From: Propionibacterium australiense
GTDB taxonomy: Bacteria > Actinomycetota > Actinomycetes > Propionibacteriales > Propionibacteriaceae
Direction: 5' to 3'
Assembly: GCF_003666605.1 (NCBI RefSeq)
Contig: NZ_RCIV01000002.1
Span: 124,001 to 188,000 of the forward strand
DNA: 64,000 nt
The notes beneath the pieces are model-generated. The model was not told the DNA's origin, made no database searches, and saw only the letters and a list, made by a program, of their open reading frames with translations. Positions 31,831 to 41,379 of the stretch are shown here, in pieces. Every line of letters starts with the position of its first letter. Within the stretch, counting starts at the first letter, position 1. A program made the translations under genes and the position numbers.

Positions 31831-33275
31831 GCGGTCAGAACCGGCCCCGCCGCCGCGAGGAGTTCCCGCGCAACCCCTCGCGCCCTGCCAATGACCGAGG
31901 AGGGCGCCGCCCCGGCCGGACCCGTGACGGGCGCGGCGGCTCCAGGCGGCCGCTCGACCGGCCGCGGCGCACCGCGCTGGAGGCGCTGCGCGACATCGGC
32001 CGTTCCGGTGCCTACGCCAACCTGGCCTGCAGCCGTCTCCTGGCCGAGCAGCGGATCACGGGCCGTGACGCCGCCTTCGTCACCGAACTCGTCTTCGGCA
32101 CCTGCCGCATGGTCGGCAGCTACGACGCCATCATCGAGCATGCCTCCGGCCGCAGCCTCGACGACCTCGAACCCGACCTCGTCGACGTGCTGCGGCTCGG
32201 CGCCCACCAGGGGCTGGCCATGCGCGTGCCCGACCGCGCCGCCGTCGACACGAGCGTCGACCTGGCCGCCCACGTGGTGGGGGAGCGCGCCTGCGGCATC
32301 ACCAACGCCGTCATGCGCCGGATCATCGCCCGCCCGTTCGGGCAGTGGTGCACGCTCATCGCCGGCGGCGACCCGGACCGTGAACGCGAGCTGCGCACCG
32401 GCCACCCGCGGTGGATCATCGACGCCTACGCCGAACTGCTCGGCCCCGACGAGCTGGAACCGGCCCTGGCCGCCGACAACGAGGGCGCCGAGCCGACGCT
32501 CGTCGTGCGCCCCGGCCTGTGCGAACGCGACGAACTGCTCGCCGCCGGCGCGACCCCCACCCGCTGGTCGCCCTGGGGCGCGCACCGCGGAGGCGACCCG
32601 GCCGAGGTCGAGGCGGTGCGCACCGGCCGCGCCGGCGTGCAGGACGAGGGCAGCCAGCTCGTCTGCCTGGCTCTGAGCCGGGCCGAGGGCCTGAGCGGGC
32701 CCCGCTGGCTCGACCTGTGCGCGGGCCCCGGCGGCAAGAGCGCCCTGCTGCGCGGCCTGGCCGCCGAGCATGGCGCCTTCCTCGTCGCGAACGAGGCCCA
32801 GCCGCACCGCGCCCGCCTCGTGAGTCTCGCCCTGCGCCGCTACGACCGGCGCGGCCACCAGGTGATCGTCGCCGACGGCAGCGAACCGGCCTGGGACGAG
32901 GCCACCTTCCAGGCGGTCTTGGCCGACGTGCCCTGCTCCGGCCTCGGCGCCCTGCGCCGCCGTCCCGAGTCGCGGTGGCGCCGCACCCCGGAGGACCTCG
33001 ACGAACTCGTCCCGCTGCAGCAGGACCTGCTCGACGTCGCCCTCGGCTCGGTGGGCGCCGGCGGGCTGGTGGCCTACGTCACCTGCTCACCACACCGCGC
33101 CGAGACCGCCGACGTCGTGGCGAGCGTGCTCGACCGGGTCGACCTGCTCGACGCCCCCGCCCTCATCCCCGAGGTGCCCGGCGCCGCAGCGGCCACCGAC
33201 CCCCGCTTCGTCCAGCTGTGGCCCCACCGGCACGGCACCGATGCGATGTTCCTGGCACTGCTGCGCAAACGATGA
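31827..33275 (+). CDS. rsmB: 16S rRNA (cytosine-967-C5)-methyltransferase RsmB/Fmu
   Basis: 482 residues. A basic N-terminal stretch precedes a NusB-like domain (about 45-185), then the SAM-binding methyltransferase: DLCAGPGGKSALL (motif I), LADVPCSGLGALRRRPESRW (catalytic PCS, motif IV) and YVTCSPHRAET (second conserved Cys, motif VI). The GTG start at 31827 overlaps the fmt stop. In mycobacteria fmt-fmu-rpe are consecutive; here a 12-kb block separates rsmB from rpe. Confidence 0.96.
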   Translation: MSGQNRPRRREEFPRNPSRPANDRGGRRPGRTRDGRGGSRRPLDRPRRTALEALRDIGRSGAYANLACSRLLAEQRITGRDAAFVTELVFGTCRMVGSYDAIIEHASGRSLDDLEPDLVDVLRLGAHQGLAMRVPDRAAVDTSVDLAAHVVGERACGITNAVMRRIIARPFGQWCTLIAGGDPDRERELRTGHPRWIIDAYAELLGPDELEPALAADNEGAEPTLVVRPGLCERDELLAAGATPTRWSPWGAHRGGDPAEVEAVRTGRAGVQDEGSQLVCLALSRAEGLSGPRWLDLCAGPGGKSALLRGLAAEHGAFLVANEAQPHRARLVSLALRRYDRRGHQVIVADGSEPAWDEATFQAVLADVPCSGLGALRRRPESRWRRTPEDLDELVPLQQDLLDVALGSVGAGGLVAYVTCSPHRAETADVVASVLDRVDLLDAPALIPEVPGAAAATDPRFVQLWPHRHGTDAMFLALLRKR

Positions 33276-33291
33276 GCGGAGCGTTCCGCTC
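33274..33291 (+). terminator. Hairpin at the rsmB stop codon
   Basis: GAGCGGA (33274-33280) and TCCGCTC (33285-33291) form a 7-bp stem with a four-base loop starting inside the stop codon. It marks the end of the fmt-rsmB operon and the left boundary of the accessory block. A weak candidate: no U-run follows. Confidence 0.45.
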
Positions 33292-33361
33292 CACGGTCAT
33301 TTCAGTCACCGCCCGAAAACACCACGTACCCCATACCTCCGGTGCTGTTTCGCCCTGCCGC

Positions 33362-34849
33362 TTATGGTGTTGGAACGGCCTGACCGGCGCCTCGACCGAG
33401 GCTGATCCGGTCGAAGACGGCCAGTGCCGTCGAGGCCGCGATGAACAGGGCGATTGCCGCGTAGGCGCTCGTCAGCGCCGTCGCCCAGCCGCGGGAGACG
33501 AGTGAGTAGAAAATGGCCGTGGTGATCGCGTTGCCGATGGCGGTGGCGATGCGTTCGGCAGTGGATTTGATGCCGCCGGCGACGCCGCCCTCGGCCGGTG
33601 GGATCTCGGCCATCGACAGGGTCTGGTTGCAGCCGGTCATGCAGCCACTACCGAAGCCGATGAGTGACAGCGGCAGGATGAGCCACCAGAAACTGATGTG
33701 GGCTGCCTCAATGCCACGGGCGGTGACGGCTGTGCCGATCACACCGATGGTCATGCACGACAACCCGGTGATCACAATAGTACGTCCCTTCGTGAGTGCC
33801 ATGCGTCCTGTTAGAAGTGAGGTAACCGCTGTGATAATTGCGTAAGGCAGGCCCAGCATGCCGGTGGCGAGGGCCGAGGCGCCCATGCCGTTCTGAAGAA
33901 ATAGCGCAGCCAGGATGAGTACCGAGGTGCTACCTAGGAACTGTGTGCCACTGATGGCAGTTCCATGGGTGAAGGAGCGGTGATGGAAGAGTGCCAGGTC
34001 GACCATGGGCTGACGTCCGTGGGCCTTGTAGGCGCGTTCCCAGCGCAGCCAGGCGGCTAGGAGAACGGCTGCCGGTGCCAGTAGCGCGAACGCCGGGCCC
34101 GTTTTGAGGATGAACGGGAGCATGATGCACAGCACTGCGGCGGCCAGTAGGACGATGGCCACGGGGTCGATGTCGAGGCGCGTGTGCGGGGCTCCGCCTT
34201 CGCGTCGGGTCTGATGGCGGTGACGCTCCGTCTCGAAGGGGAACCAGCGCAGGGCAAGAACAGCACCGATGATGCCTAAGGGGAAAGTCCAGATGAATGA
34301 GGCGCGCCAACCAATGTTCGGTCCTGCTGCGCGGATGATGAGGCCGGTGAGCAGCGGGCCAGCTGTCACTGAGGCCGAGATGACCAGGCCGAAGATGCTG
34401 AATGCCTTTGCCCGGGCCTGGCCTCTGAAGTACTGCTGGATCATGCCGGTGGTTTGCGGGTTGTAGACGCCGGCGCCGAAGCCCTGGACGAGGCGGGCGA
34501 TGTTGAGCATCAAAGGGCTGTTGGCCAGGCCGCAGGCCAGCGAGCCGAGGCTGAAGATCGCCATGCCGATGATCCATACTGAGCCATGGCCCAAGGTGTC
34601 GCCGATGCGTCCGGCCGCGACGAGAACCATGCCGAAGACGAGGGCGTAACCCGAGAGCATCCACTGCACAGAGGAGTCCGAGGCGCCGATCGCGCTCTTG
34701 ATCGTTGGTAGGGCCACACTGATGGACGAGATGGCCATCACAGCCATGGCGAGCGGGATCATCAAGGTGAGCAGTATTTTGATGCGGTTGAAGACCCGGG
34801 TGTGGCCCGCAACGCGGATGAGATTGTTTTCAACGGTAATGAGAGACAT
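33362..34849 (-). CDS. DHA2/EmrB-QacA-type MFS exporter
   Basis: 495 residues with about 14 hydrophobic segments. Features: QWMLSGYALVFGMVLVAAGRIGDTLG (motif A with the drug-exporter antiport context following as RLVQGFGAGVYNPQ). Members export drugs or endogenous small molecules by proton antiport. It is the last-transcribed or a separate gene downstream of the ketosynthase genes on the same strand, so it may export the island product or give self-protection. The start at 34849 matches a normal N-terminus for the family. Confidence 0.88.
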   Translation of the reverse strand: MSLITVENNLIRVAGHTRVFNRIKILLTLMIPLAMAVMAISSISVALPTIKSAIGASDSSVQWMLSGYALVFGMVLVAAGRIGDTLGHGSVWIIGMAIFSLGSLACGLANSPLMLNIARLVQGFGAGVYNPQTTGMIQQYFRGQARAKAFSIFGLVISASVTAGPLLTGLIIRAAGPNIGWRASFIWTFPLGIIGAVLALRWFPFETERHRHQTRREGGAPHTRLDIDPVAIVLLAAAVLCIMLPFILKTGPAFALLAPAAVLLAAWLRWERAYKAHGRQPMVDLALFHHRSFTHGTAISGTQFLGSTSVLILAALFLQNGMGASALATGMLGLPYAIITAVTSLLTGRMALTKGRTIVITGLSCMTIGVIGTAVTARGIEAAHISFWWLILPLSLIGFGSGCMTGCNQTLSMAEIPPAEGGVAGGIKSTAERIATAIGNAITTAIFYSLVSRGWATALTSAYAAIALFIAASTALAVFDRISLGRGAGQAVPTP

Positions 34850-35162
34850 GGCTTCCTTTGTTTTGCCTGTCGTGTTGGCGGAGTTCGAGCGGAGCCCGAT
34901 GTTCGCGTCGGCTCAATCGTCGACATTGCGTCAAACACCTGCAGTTCAAGCCATGGGGCACCCAACAGGACAGACTATGGCGCGGCTGCGCACTGTCAGC
35001 CTTGGGTCGTGCACCGGCGGATCATCGGGGGTTACGCTAGTGTTGGCAGGCAACGTCATTGCTGGCCTCCAGTTGTCGCATGAGGGGCAGATTTGGTCCG
35101 GCCCTAATGCCAGCCAAAACCGCAGGTGAAGCAGCAAAACCGAGGTTCTTCGGATTGGTTTT
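34850..35162. other. Intergenic stretch between exporter and ketosynthase genes
   Basis: 313 bases between two minus-strand genes. It should contain the exporter promoter. Short frames are present on both strands but none has a recognisable domain. I see no strong hairpin or operator-like palindrome. Confidence 0.5.
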
Positions 35163-36392
35163 TCAGCTGTCCTCAGCGGACAGAATCAAGCCCGAGATCC
35201 TGCTACCAAGCAGGCTGCGGTGCAGGATGAGGACATTTCTGATCTGCTGGTCTTTGGTTTCATTCCCGGTGAACCATTCTTCGCAGCCCTCAGCAACTGC
35301 GCAGGCGAGACCGGGGACCTGTTGGTGTCCCAGGCAGAGCAGAGCGGTGATGATGTTGGTGACAACACTGAAACTGATTCCATATCCAGTGATTGGATTT
35401 GGTGTGTAAATCAGGTTTCTGGTTGGTTGAAACAGGTCGGTGATGGCGGTGAGCTCTGAATTCGTTGTGGCCGGTTCACCATCCGCTGTCGGAATGATTA
35501 GATCAATATCTGAAAAAGTGATGTGGGCGTCGTCTATGAGTCTGGTAATAAGTTTTCGGTACTCGGCGTCGATGAGGATGTCTCGAGACAAAAAAGACCT
35601 GCTTGCGTTGACGGTACCTACAGCAGTCACACTGGCCAAGGGAACTGCCCCTCGAGCGAGTGCGGTTTGCGGATCTTCAACGCCTATGACGGCGCCTCCA
35701 TTGCCAGGAGCAAACCCCGTATATTGAGAGCAAAATGGTTCGTATGCTGTTTCTTCGCAAAAAGTGAGTGAATCAGCGCAGTAATCCACGAGAAGATCCG
35801 GAGGAACGGCCTCGGCGGCACCGATAAGGACAACCTTATTTCGTTTCTTCTCAATTGTTTGTAGCGCGATATCGAGCGCATCAGGGCCAATGCATGACCC
35901 AGTCGTGACAGCACAGTTCTCTCCTTTCGTTCCTAAGATGCTGGAGATTTCTCCTACACTCGATCCGAAGTAGAATGCCATGCCGGTGCGAGGAGATATT
36001 CTGCCCGGTTTCCCGCTGACAACTTTCTTCATCTGGCTGATGCCGAACTCGATTTGCGCGAAAGCAGTCCCCATTATGACGCCAATATCTTCCGGGTTCA
36101 AGTATTCTTGGGAGGAGAGTTCCCGGATGGACATCTCACCTGCGCAGTCGAGCGCAGTCGTCGTTGCGTAGAGAACTTGATCGTCCATGTACCGGGTTCG
36201 CCTGCCGAGTTCTGGGTAATTTTCCAGCGGTACCCTGGTGGGGGCGGAGCACAGAAATTGCTTTCCCGAATGTCTTGGGTGGTGCACGAGAGAGCTTGTT
36301 TTCGTAGTCAGCGCATGCCAGAGAGAACTAGCCCCATGAATTCCTCCGGAAGAATAGCCTGTGCCGGTCACAAACTGTCTCATATTAGTCAC
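35163..36392 (-). CDS. Ketosynthase-like partner (KS-beta/chain-length-factor-like)
   Basis: 409 residues with a thiolase fold related to FabF. The nucleophile position keeps a Cys (TTGSCIGPDAL, Cys167). The two catalytic His sites are lost: where an active KS has HGTGT it reads IPTADGEP (about 300-307), and where it has K..GH it reads PNPITGYG (331-338). A condensation-competent enzyme needs these, so this is probably a non-condensing partner of the KS encoded immediately upstream, as chain-length factors are, though classical CLFs have lost the Cys instead. GTG 36392 overlaps the KS stop by eight bases; ATG 36383 is an alternative. Codon use is AT-richer than the core genes. Confidence 0.82.
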   Translation of the reverse strand: MTNMRQFVTGTGYSSGGIHGASSLWHALTTKTSSLVHHPRHSGKQFLCSAPTRVPLENYPELGRRTRYMDDQVLYATTTALDCAGEMSIRELSSQEYLNPEDIGVIMGTAFAQIEFGISQMKKVVSGKPGRISPRTGMAFYFGSSVGEISSILGTKGENCAVTTGSCIGPDALDIALQTIEKKRNKVVLIGAAEAVPPDLLVDYCADSLTFCEETAYEPFCSQYTGFAPGNGGAVIGVEDPQTALARGAVPLASVTAVGTVNASRSFLSRDILIDAEYRKLITRLIDDAHITFSDIDLIIPTADGEPATTNSELTAITDLFQPTRNLIYTPNPITGYGISFSVVTNIITALLCLGHQQVPGLACAVAEGCEEWFTGNETKDQQIRNVLILHRSLLGSRISGLILSAEDS

Positions 36393-37641
36393 TCCAATCT
36401 GCTAGTACCAAGGCCATGTTTGATCCCCCAAATCCAGTTGCAGTCTTTAATACGTAGTCACACTTTTCGATAGTGCGTGCTTCATTCGGCACGCAGTCCA
36501 TGTTGCACTCCGGATCAAGTGTAGAATAGTTCATGGTGGGCGGAAGAATTTTTTCACGGAGGGTCATACTCAGACACACTAATTCCAGCGCGCTCGCTCC
36601 ACCGAATGCGTGGCCAATCATTGACTTGATGGAGCCAATTGGCGTGTCGGTTCTACCGAGCGCATCCGTAATGGCCCGAACTTCCGCTCTATCGTTTTCG
36701 CGGGTTCCGGTCCCATGGCAACTGATATAGTCAATATGGTTCGGCGATATGCGTGCTTCAGTAAGAGCCTGTTGGATGGCATCTGACCACCGAGAGCCCT
36801 CATGGGAAGGTCTTACCATGTCTTCACCATCTGATGTTGCGGCATAACCGATGACTTCCCCATAAATGTGTGCGTTCCGCTCAAGAGCCGAACTCAAGTC
36901 TTCCAGGATGAGGAAACCGGCACCCTCTCCGAAGACCATGCCGTCCCTGTTGGCAGAGAACGGCTTGCATGCTTGAGCTGGCTCGCCAGTCCACCGTGAC
37001 GTCGCGCCGATGACCCGGAACCCCATGTAGTTGGTGATGATAATGGGTGCGTCGCAGCCGCCCGCGAGCGCGACGGTTGTTCGGCCTGTCTTGATATCGC
37101 GGAAGCTAAGTCCCACCGATTCTCCACCTGCATAGCAGCTGGTGCTAGCCGAACGCAGGATGCCGTTGGCTGAAAAATGATGCGCAATCAGGTCAGGCCA
37201 GGCCCCAGGACAAAAAGTATGGGCTAATGAGGAAATGGGACGAGGGGACCTAGTGAGATGCGAGGTTGCCATGTCGGCGGCGCTCGCTATCCCTGCTGTG
37301 GTTGTTCCAAGATATACACCGAACTGATCATTTGGAATTATTTTACCCAAGGTATCTGTCAAATGGGCATCATCGAACGCCTCTTGAGCTGCGACAAGAG
37401 CTAGCTGCATGCCCCGATCCGTTAGGTTCGCATAGGTTGCTGCTTGGGGAAATTCCGCGGCGAAGTCGAAATCACATAGCTCGGCTCCGAGCGGTGGAGG
37501 GGATATCTCAAACTTGGAGAGCGAATGCAATTCACCTACAGCGATCTTTCCACTGACTACTGAACGCCACAACGTGTGTGCACCCACTCCGTATGGAGAC
37601 ACTGCTCCTAGCCCAGTTATTACTACCCTGTGATTTGTCAT
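36385..37641 (-). CDS. Beta-ketoacyl-ACP synthase (FabF/KS-alpha-like)
   Basis: 418 residues. Catalytic residues are complete: Cys169 (STSCYAGGES), His309 (CHGTGTREND), Lys339 and His344 (SIKSMIGHAFGGAS). The family start RVVITGLGAVSPYG supports ATG 37641. It catalyses decarboxylative condensation of acyl and malonyl thioesters. It is the upstream half of a translationally coupled pair with the degenerate ketosynthase at 35163. No acyl carrier protein, acyltransferase or ketoreductase of the FabG type is nearby, so it must borrow these from fatty acid synthesis. The product could be a short polyketide or modified fatty acid. Confidence 0.92.
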   Translation of the reverse strand: MTNHRVVITGLGAVSPYGVGAHTLWRSVVSGKIAVGELHSLSKFEISPPPLGAELCDFDFAAEFPQAATYANLTDRGMQLALVAAQEAFDDAHLTDTLGKIIPNDQFGVYLGTTTAGIASAADMATSHLTRSPRPISSLAHTFCPGAWPDLIAHHFSANGILRSASTSCYAGGESVGLSFRDIKTGRTTVALAGGCDAPIIITNYMGFRVIGATSRWTGEPAQACKPFSANRDGMVFGEGAGFLILEDLSSALERNAHIYGEVIGYAATSDGEDMVRPSHEGSRWSDAIQQALTEARISPNHIDYISCHGTGTRENDRAEVRAITDALGRTDTPIGSIKSMIGHAFGGASALELVCLSMTLREKILPPTMNYSTLDPECNMDCVPNEARTIEKCDYVLKTATGFGGSNMALVLADWSD

Positions 37642-37800
37642 GGATCTCGATTCATTTGCTAGATGGTGTTTTTGACTGAACGATGTTCTGAGGGGATGTG
37701 ATGAGGTGTAGATCGCCATCGGAACTTATTCATGGAAGGCGAAATAAAGTCAAGTTACTAGCTGAGCTCTACCAGTTGGCAACTTAGTAGGCCTTACGTT

Positions 37801-38808
37801 CTATGTGTGGGTCCAGTTATCACGAAGCCAACGCATAGTTCTGGCGAGGCCATCTGTGATGGAGAATTCAGGGGAATAGCCAAAATCTCGACGTGCTTTT
37901 TCACAGGAACAGAACCAGTAGTTAGTTGTCATCCACTGAATATCACGAGGAGTTAATGGAGCGGTAAAACCAAATATTCCTGATAAAGTATCAACGACAT
38001 GGGATATTCCTAACAGTGGAGCTCGAGGGAAATTCCTTTCGGGTGGTGTCAGCTGGTAGGCTGCTGCTATGCCCTCGATAATTTCTTGGAAGGTGTACGG
38101 CCTCGAGTCGGAGAGAAAATAGGTTTGCCCTACGGTGCTATCTGATTCGGCTGCGTCAATCATTCCTCTTGTTAGGTTTTTGACATAACAGAAGTCTGAC
38201 AGGTTCTTGTGACTTCCTGGGATTATCAAGGGGTAGTTATGCTGGGATGATTTTTTGATGAGCTCGAAGAAGCGATACCAGTCTTGGCTGCCTTCCCCAT
38301 ATGTCATGACGGATCTGATGATTACCACGGGGCTTCCTGTTTCCGCGCGGTGACGTAGAGCGGCGAATTCCACGTTTGCCTGACAACGACCATAATTCGT
38401 GAGTGGCCGTAGTTCGCTTTCCTCGGTGAGAGGGAAGCCATCTCTGGAGGGGCCTGTGGCGGCGATGGTGCTCTGAACGATGATACGTGAGACATTCTGA
38501 TTCTGTTCCCATGAGGCTAGGATATTCTTAGTACCAACAATGCCTTCGGAGTAGGAATCGTAGCTCCGATGTGAGCTAGGGTGTTCATTCTTGGCGAGGT
38601 TGAAGACCGTGTCGACTCCTGCCATCGCGTCTTGGATTGTATTCATGTTAGTAAGTGAACCCTGTCTGACTGAGACGGCTTCGGGAAATATTGATCGAGT
38701 CTGCTGGATGTCGGGGTCAAGAACCACGACATCGTGTCCTCGATCAAGAAGATCTTCCACCAAACTTCTCCCCACAAAACCAGTAGCACCTGTGACTAAT
38801 GCCTTCAT
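37801..38808 (-). CDS. Extended SDR (NAD-dependent epimerase / 3-beta-HSD-like) with altered active site
   Basis: 335 residues. The N-terminal NAD(P) motif is VTGATGFVGRSL (5-16), and the Ser site QSTIAATG contains Ser113. The family Y-x-x-x-K reads Y139-G-R-C-Q143, so the catalytic Lys is replaced by Gln (codon CAG). It may be inactive, a binding protein, or use another residue. The best overall resemblance is to sterol/NAD(P)H steroid dehydrogenase-like and dihydroflavonol reductase-like proteins. It lies 159 bases upstream of the ketosynthases on the same strand and probably modifies or senses their product. Confidence 0.85.
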   Translation of the reverse strand: MKALVTGATGFVGRSLVEDLLDRGHDVVVLDPDIQQTRSIFPEAVSVRQGSLTNMNTIQDAMAGVDTVFNLAKNEHPSSHRSYDSYSEGIVGTKNILASWEQNQNVSRIIVQSTIAATGPSRDGFPLTEESELRPLTNYGRCQANVEFAALRHRAETGSPVVIIRSVMTYGEGSQDWYRFFELIKKSSQHNYPLIIPGSHKNLSDFCYVKNLTRGMIDAAESDSTVGQTYFLSDSRPYTFQEIIEGIAAAYQLTPPERNFPRAPLLGISHVVDTLSGIFGFTAPLTPRDIQWMTTNYWFCSCEKARRDFGYSPEFSITDGLARTMRWLRDNWTHT

Positions 38809-38951
38809 TTGTTTGTTTCCCCTTTCGATCTGACATGCTGATTGATGGGTTCATTTACTCGGCGGAAGCCATCGCTGCGTCCGCAACCGGTTGTCTGAAT
38901 GAGATGGCAGTTGCACAAATCTCCCCAAAAAGCAATTTTGGCTGTGGGCTG

Positions 38952-41198
38952 TCAGCTTTTTCCTGGCAGGAAATGCCTGTAAAGTTTGGCTAGTGGCCCG
39001 GGGGCCCACCAGTTCCACTGGCCGAGTACCGTCATCGTCGCCGGTACGAGCAGCAGCCTCACGAGGGTGGCGTCGGCGGCGACCATGATGGCCAGTCCCA
39101 CCCCGAGTTCCTTGATGGAGATCATCTCGCCCGAGACGAAGCCGAGGAAGACGGCGATGATGATGGCGGCCGCGGAGGTGATGATGCGGCCCGAGCGCTG
39201 CAGGCCGCGGGCGACTGCCTCGTCGTTGTCGTAGCCGGCCTGCCAGTACTCGGTGATGCGGGCCAGCAGGAAGACCTCGTAGTCCATCGCCAGGCCGAAA
39301 CCGAACGCCATGAGGCAGGCCACGATGAAGGTCTGCATACCGGCTGTCTGCGGCAGCCCCAGGTGGCCGCCCTGGAACAGCCAGGCCGTCGCCCCGAGTG
39401 AGGCGACCAGCGAGAAGGTGTTGATGATGAGCGCCTTCAGGGGGATGATGAGCGAGCCGGTCATGCAGAACAGCAGCACGAAGACGGCCGCGACGACGAT
39501 GAGCGCCGCCCAAGGCGCTCGATCAACCATGGCATCGATGAAGTCGGTCTGCTGGGCTGCCTGGCCGCCTACCCAGACCTGGTAGCCGGGGTCGATGGCG
39601 CGGATCTGGTCGACGGCGTCGGTGGCTCGCGGGCCGACCGGGTCGTCGACGTCCATGAGGACGCTGATGAGCGTCATGTGCTCGTGGTCGGCAAGATCGG
39701 TGGCCGTGACGTGGGTGACGTCGTCCATGGCGCCGAGGTCTGACACGAACCCGGCCGCGGTGGTCGGGTCGGTCTGCGCGACGATGCTGATCGTCGGGCT
39801 GGCCAGCGCCGGGTAATCGTCCTGGAGGATGTCGTAGCCGGCGCGCACGGAAGAACCTGCTGGCATGTACTCGATGATGTTTGTCCGCATGTGCATGGAA
39901 ACAACAGGACTCGCCATAACGGACAGCGCAGCTGCGATGGTAAGAATGACGATCCACGGGTGCGCCACGACGCGGCGCGACAGGCGGCTGAACACGCCGT
40001 CGTCGGACGATGTGTCGCCCACCGCGGCGAGGACACGCCGCAGCCCCGGCACCCGGCTCAGGGCGCTGGGGCGGACGAGGCGGGCGCCGAGCAGCGTGAT
40101 GATCGCCGGCACGAGCGTAACCGTCCCCAGAACCGCGACCAGTGCCACAATGGCAGCGCCAGCGGCAATCGTCTTGAACATTGGAGTGCGAAGAACAAGC
40201 AGACCCGCAATGGAGCAGGCGATGGTCAGCGCCGAGAACGAGACGGTGCGGCCCGCGGTGGCGACCGTGCGCACGACGGTGGCCCGGACGAGGTCCTTCA
40301 TGGCGTCCCCGGCGGGCAGTTCGCCATCATTCCAGCCGGCCCTGGCCAGCTGGGCGGCGGCCTCCTCGCGGTAACGGCTGACGAAGAGCAGGCCATAATC
40401 GATCGACAAGGCCAGTCCCAGAATTGAGATGACATTGAGGATGAACGAGTGCACATCGAGAGCGAAAGTCAGACACCACAGCGCGCCCATCCCGACCAGG
40501 ATCGAGATGACCGCGTTGACGAGCGGTAGACCGGCGGCCAGCAGGCCGCCGAAGACGATCACCAGCAGGACAAGTGCAACCGGCAGGCTCACTGATTCTC
40601 CTTGAGCAAGATCTTTTTGGACCAGTTGGCCAATGGAATCACTGATGAGCTTCGACGACACTGCGTGAGCATTCGCGTTGGGTGAGTGCTGACGTAGTGC
40701 GTCTAGATAGGCGCCCTCGGCCGTTTTGGCAACCCGGTCGTTAGCTGCCTGTGAACGTTCGTCGTCGAGGCCTTCAGCGAGTGTGACGAGTTCAACGTAG
40801 CCATCACCGGAGCTTGAGAGCAGAGCTTTAGCTTCTTGGGAACTCGGATCAGGCATCATGAAAGCGTCCTGTACCGAGACGACGTCTTCAAGATCGGACA
40901 GGGTCTTGCGAGCCATCGACACGGCAGCGGAGAGTTCTGCAGGGTCGTTACCCATGTCAACGTCGCTGATGATGACTGTCACTGTTTCACCATCGGTCTC
41001 GTCAGAGGTTGTCAGCGAAGTAACACGGTCAGACTCAGTATCGGGAGTGGGGGCGTTCGTGCTTGTCAAGCGGTCGAAGAGACCGCCATGCCCCATGCCT
41101 TGAAAAGTTAAGTAGACCATGGCGCTCAGTAGCAGCATCCAAGCGATGATGAACAAAGCTGGATGTCGAGAGACAGTGCGGCCGATCTGATCAAACAT
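38952..41198 (-). CDS. MMPL/RND-family exporter of the accessory island
   Basis: 748 residues from ATG 41198, which follows AAGGAAG. Standard MMPL plan: first membrane segment ALFIIAWMLLLSAMVYL, extracytoplasmic domain 1, five segments with LALSIDYGLLFVSRYREEA, domain 2, and a second set with GLAMDYEVFLLARITEY. MMPL proteins export lipids and polyketides; next to a ketosynthase pair this is the likely exporter of the island product. The gene is a mosaic: the half encoding the C-terminus (38952-40600) is as GC-rich as the core, while the part encoding the N-terminus is AT-richer. There is no ATPase extension, unlike the MMPL at 22859-25621. Confidence 0.92.
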   Translation of the reverse strand: MFDQIGRTVSRHPALFIIAWMLLLSAMVYLTFQGMGHGGLFDRLTSTNAPTPDTESDRVTSLTTSDETDGETVTVIISDVDMGNDPAELSAAVSMARKTLSDLEDVVSVQDAFMMPDPSSQEAKALLSSSGDGYVELVTLAEGLDDERSQAANDRVAKTAEGAYLDALRQHSPNANAHAVSSKLISDSIGQLVQKDLAQGESVSLPVALVLLVIVFGGLLAAGLPLVNAVISILVGMGALWCLTFALDVHSFILNVISILGLALSIDYGLLFVSRYREEAAAQLARAGWNDGELPAGDAMKDLVRATVVRTVATAGRTVSFSALTIACSIAGLLVLRTPMFKTIAAGAAIVALVAVLGTVTLVPAIITLLGARLVRPSALSRVPGLRRVLAAVGDTSSDDGVFSRLSRRVVAHPWIVILTIAAALSVMASPVVSMHMRTNIIEYMPAGSSVRAGYDILQDDYPALASPTISIVAQTDPTTAAGFVSDLGAMDDVTHVTATDLADHEHMTLISVLMDVDDPVGPRATDAVDQIRAIDPGYQVWVGGQAAQQTDFIDAMVDRAPWAALIVVAAVFVLLFCMTGSLIIPLKALIINTFSLVASLGATAWLFQGGHLGLPQTAGMQTFIVACLMAFGFGLAMDYEVFLLARITEYWQAGYDNDEAVARGLQRSGRIITSAAAIIIAVFLGFVSGEMISIKELGVGLAIMVAADATLVRLLLVPATMTVLGQWNWWAPGPLAKLYRHFLPGKS

Positions 41199-41379
41199 GG
41201 ACTTCCTTATATCGAGGATTGTATTAGAAATGGCACAGTGCAGAGCAGTGAAAAATGGTTTCGACTGGTAGGTCAAAACTGTTGAGGTGGAGTGCAGAAT
41301 ACAGAACCGCGGTAAAGATATGGGGTGGTGACGGTGATTTTCTGGTTCAAGGGAGTCGTCGTACGCTGCATGCCGTGGT

